Shown here piece by piece: positions 21,849 through 23,877 of a DNA stretch of 23,877 nt. The DNA is from JAYEID01 sp964581885 (lineage in GTDB: Bacteria; Patescibacteriota; WWE3; JAUXAW01; JAYEID01), in NCBI GenBank assembly GCA_964581885.1, contig CAZOPS010000007.1, positions 1 to 23,877 on the forward strand, in the 5' to 3' direction. Numbering within the stretch: the first letter of the stretch is position 1; every line of letters begins with the position of its first letter. The position numbers and the translations under genes were made by a program. The notes beneath the pieces are model-generated. The model was given only the letters and a program-made list of their open reading frames with translations, made no database searches and had not been told where the DNA came from.

Positions 21849-22581
21849 AACTTGCTCCCTCAGAAAAGTGAGTACAAAAGAACAAAAAATTAGAAAACCC
21901 TAAGTCTGCTCCAACCCTTTGACACTTCAAAGGGAAAAATGTTTCCGAAATTTTTTCTTCCAAAGACTTAAGCGACGCATCTTTTGAAGAACGCGTTGTC
22001 TGATTATAAACTGCTAATCCTCCCGAAGAAATTAATCTCTTTGTTTGATGAAAAAACTCTGGCTGCTGAAACTTGTCCGGAAAATTGCCACCCTGAAACA
22101 CATCAACAAAAAGGAGGTCGTAAGAGGAAGAACTGAGGTCATAACGCTCAGGATTATCCACCACATCAATGGCATCCCCTTGGATAATGCGCAAACCAGG
22201 AATCTCATTTAGCCCAAAAAACTGTTCTCCTGCTTCCAAAACAACAGGATCAAGTTCTACCCCATCAATCCTAGAACCCGGAAACTTCTCACAGATAAAG
22301 TGGGCAGCTGTTCCCCCACCCAAACCCAAAATTAAAAACTTCTCCAATCTTCTTCCTTGGTAACCATAAGCTAAATCAACAACACGCGACCAATAACGCT
22401 TATCAATATTAGAAGCATTTCTGCTTACAGACTGGCGAACACCATTAACCAAAAGCTGGCGTTCCTCTCCAACCTCAACAACCTCAACTGTCCCATAAAT
22501 TGGCGACTTTTCCCGAAATAAAACTCGCGGGAAGATTGATTCCAGTAAGCTCATAACTAGCGGATTTGTGGCAATAACCAA
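21841..22581 (-). CDS. Spermidine-synthase-like protein (Rossmann methyltransferase fold)
   Basis: The chain has 246 residues from a TTG at 22581; an internal ATG at 22554 (MSLLESIFPR) is an alternative start with no SD. An N-terminal beta domain (SPIYGTVEVVEVGEERQLLVNG) precedes the nucleotide-binding fold: FLILGLGGGTAAHFI, then VELDP, IQGDAID and LLFVDVFQGG. The order matches the spermidine synthase superfamily, but the aminopropyltransferase loop (typically DSTDP-like) reads DVFQGGNFP. Polyamine synthesis is therefore doubtful, and another donor or methyl transfer is possible. It starts 13 nt after serS and ends with an 8-nt overlap into the PAP2 gene, suggesting co-expression with envelope lipid-carrier enzymes. 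Confidence 0.8.
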   Translation of the reverse strand: MVIATNPLVMSLLESIFPRVLFREKSPIYGTVEVVEVGEERQLLVNGVRQSVSRNASNIDKRYWSRVVDLAYGYQGRRLEKFLILGLGGGTAAHFICEKFPGSRIDGVELDPVVLEAGEQFFGLNEIPGLRIIQGDAIDVVDNPERYDLSSSSYDLLFVDVFQGGNFPDKFQQPEFFHQTKRLISSGGLAVYNQTTRSSKDASLKSLEEKISETFFPLKCQRVGADLGFSNFLFFCTHFSEGASYE

Positions 22582-22594
22582 TAACTTAGAAACC

Positions 22595-23860
22595 TCATTC
22601 TCCAGGAACAGGCTGAATTACTTCCAATCCAACCGAAGGCTGCAAAGCATCTGGCACTAACACTGAACCATCTGCTTGCTGATAATTTTCCAAAATAGCT
22701 AAAATTGTTCGGCCAATTGCAAAGGCAGTACCATTTAAAGTATGAACAAAGTACTTCTCGCCATGTTTGCTTTTATATTTTATATTTAGTCTCCGGGCTT
22801 GGAAATCTGTACAATTACTAGCAGAATGTGTTTCCCGATAACTATTTCGAGAAGGAAACCAGGCATTAATATCAAGCTTTCTAGCAGCAGGAGCGCCCAA
22901 GTCCCCCGTACACATTTCTGTTATTTGATAGGGGATTTCCAACTCTTGCATAAGATTCTCTTGCACAGAGAGGAGAACCTCATGCTCCTCTTCTGATCTT
23001 TCAGGGCGAGCAAAAGAAAACATCTCCACTTTATCAAATTGGTGAACCCGGAAAATCCCTTTAGTATCTTTTCCATAGCTACCTGCCTCACGTCGAAAAC
23101 AAGTAGAAAAAGCAACATAACGCATAGGTAGCATATCCTCATCCAAGATTTCATCCATGTGCATAGGACCAATTGCCTGTTCCGAAGTACCTATCAAATA
23201 AAGGTTGTCTTTTTCAAAATGATAAGTTTCTTGTTCACCACCATGCTCCAAATAACCCATGGCACGCATAGCTCTGTCACTTATCATTACAGGTGGTACC
23301 ACAGGGAGAAATCCTTCCCACAGAAGGTTTTTTATTGCCAAATCAACCAAGGCAAATTCTAGCAAAACTGCAGCACCTTTAAGATAACCAAAACGAGCAC
23401 CAGAAACTTTTGCCGCCCGCTTTGTATCTATAATTCCCAAGTCCTTCCCAAGCTCCCAATAGGGTTTGGGTTCAAAATCAAACTCCGGCTTTTCGCCCCA
23501 AGTTCGAACTTTAACATTATCCTCCTCACCCGCTCCCTGAGGAACACCAGCAGCTGGCAAATTTGGAATACTGCGCCAAGATTTTTGAAACTCTTTCTCA
23601 ATCTCTTGGAGTTGTGGCTCAAGCTGCTTTAACTGACCTTTTAGCTCCTTGGCCCTATCAACAGCCTCTGCAGAAGGTTTACCTCGGGCGTCACTAATCT
23701 CATTTATTTGGTGTCGCAGGTCCTCCACTTCCTGCAACAAATCCCGCCGCTCTTTGTCAAGCTTTAGAACCTCATCAACAACCGCTGGATCCAAACCCTT
23801 GGCTCGGGTCCCTTCCTTAACCTTTTCCGGATTTTTGCGAATAAAATCAATATCCAGCAT
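22595..23860 (-). CDS. serS: Seryl-tRNA synthetase
   Basis: The protein has 422 residues, starting at ATG 23860 (MLDIDFIRKNPEKVKEG, the usual SerRS N-terminus). The first 100 or so residues form the long antiparallel coiled coil that binds the tRNA-Ser variable arm (EEVEDLRHQINEI, ELKGQLKQLEPQLQEIEKEF). The class II core follows: TSEQA, motif 2 FRREAGSYGKDTKGIFRVHQF (about 240-260) and motif 3 GTAFAIGRTILAILE (about 380-394). It charges tRNA-Ser, and by family knowledge also tRNA-Sec where present. It heads the unit serS, spermidine-synthase-like, PAP2, uppP, zinc-finger-like gene. No SD is seen. Confidence 0.97.
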   Translation of the reverse strand: MLDIDFIRKNPEKVKEGTRAKGLDPAVVDEVLKLDKERRDLLQEVEDLRHQINEISDARGKPSAEAVDRAKELKGQLKQLEPQLQEIEKEFQKSWRSIPNLPAAGVPQGAGEEDNVKVRTWGEKPEFDFEPKPYWELGKDLGIIDTKRAAKVSGARFGYLKGAAVLLEFALVDLAIKNLLWEGFLPVVPPVMISDRAMRAMGYLEHGGEQETYHFEKDNLYLIGTSEQAIGPMHMDEILDEDMLPMRYVAFSTCFRREAGSYGKDTKGIFRVHQFDKVEMFSFARPERSEEEHEVLLSVQENLMQELEIPYQITEMCTGDLGAPAARKLDINAWFPSRNSYRETHSASNCTDFQARRLNIKYKSKHGEKYFVHTLNGTAFAIGRTILAILENYQQADGSVLVPDALQPSVGLEVIQPVPGE

Positions 23861-23865
23861 CAAAA

Positions 23866-23871
23866 ACTATA
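23866..23871 (-). promoter_or_regulatory. Candidate -10 box giving a leaderless serS transcript
   Basis: TATAGT on the minus strand (within TACTATAGT) is separated from the serS ATG by only TTTTG. At that spacing transcription would start at or next to the A of the ATG, that is, a leaderless message. The -35 region lies beyond the window. Confidence 0.35.
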
Positions 23872-23877
23872 GTAGCA

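Overview
This window looks like chromosomal DNA of a bacterium from the Candidate Phyla Radiation (Patescibacteria); I infer this, it is not proven. Supporting signs: moderately AT-rich DNA; a secA, prfB, ftsE, ftsX set of the kind seen in Gram-positive-like and CPR genomes; many single-pass or signal-anchored surface proteins (a lamin-tail-domain protein, a DUF11-like repeat protein, a Cys-rich Ig-like protein); no outer-membrane genes; and core genes without Shine-Dalgarno (SD) sequences. An intact RF2 gene (prfB) argues that UGA is a stop codon, so the window should not come from lineages that recoded UGA. No tRNA, rRNA, CRISPR array, transposase or integrase was seen.

Layout. The left edge (1-138) holds the C-terminal end of an unidentified + strand gene, followed by a GC-rich, hairpin-rich non-coding stretch (139-389) that could be a structured RNA. 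Then come two SD-led hypothetical genes read divergently (647-1045 on -, 1250-1819 on +) and a frameshifted nucleotidyltransferase-like gene (1861-2344). The block 2355-8564 on the minus strand is a division/translation cluster, in transcription order: prfB, a membrane-anchored OB-like protein, ftsE, ftsX, a secreted coiled-coil protein with a C39-like cysteine peptidase domain, and a lamin-tail-domain surface protein. A degenerate DnaQ-like exonuclease (8691-9056, +) faces the end of the next cluster. That cluster, on the minus strand from 17670 to 9034, is secA, two related surface proteins and a fused glycogen synthase/GalT-like enzyme. A PD-(D/E)XK Fe-S nuclease (17966-19018, +) diverges from secA across a striking palindromic element. 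An independently controlled operon of four very small proteins follows (19095-20106, -), with a consensus promoter, an embedded operator-like dyad, strong SDs and a terminator on each side. The right end (20245-23860, -) is serS, a spermidine-synthase-like methyltransferase-fold protein, a PAP2 phosphatase, uppP and a small zinc-finger-like protein, closely spaced or overlapping.

How the genes fit together. Two enzymes of undecaprenyl-pyrophosphate recycling (PAP2-type and UppP) are translationally coupled and probably support cell-wall precursor transport. FtsEX with the secreted coiled-coil peptidase resembles the FtsEX-PcsB/EnvC division hydrolase systems, but with a different catalytic domain. 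SecA would export the surface proteins encoded beside it. The glycogen synthase-GalT fusion suggests that nucleotide-sugar handling and glucan synthesis are joined in one chain.

Most novel candidates: the glgA-galT fusion, the C39-type FtsEX effector, the four-gene mini-operon with its operator, the K-to-T substituted Fe-S nuclease, and the 15-bp inverted repeat with internal 7-bp repeats upstream of secA.
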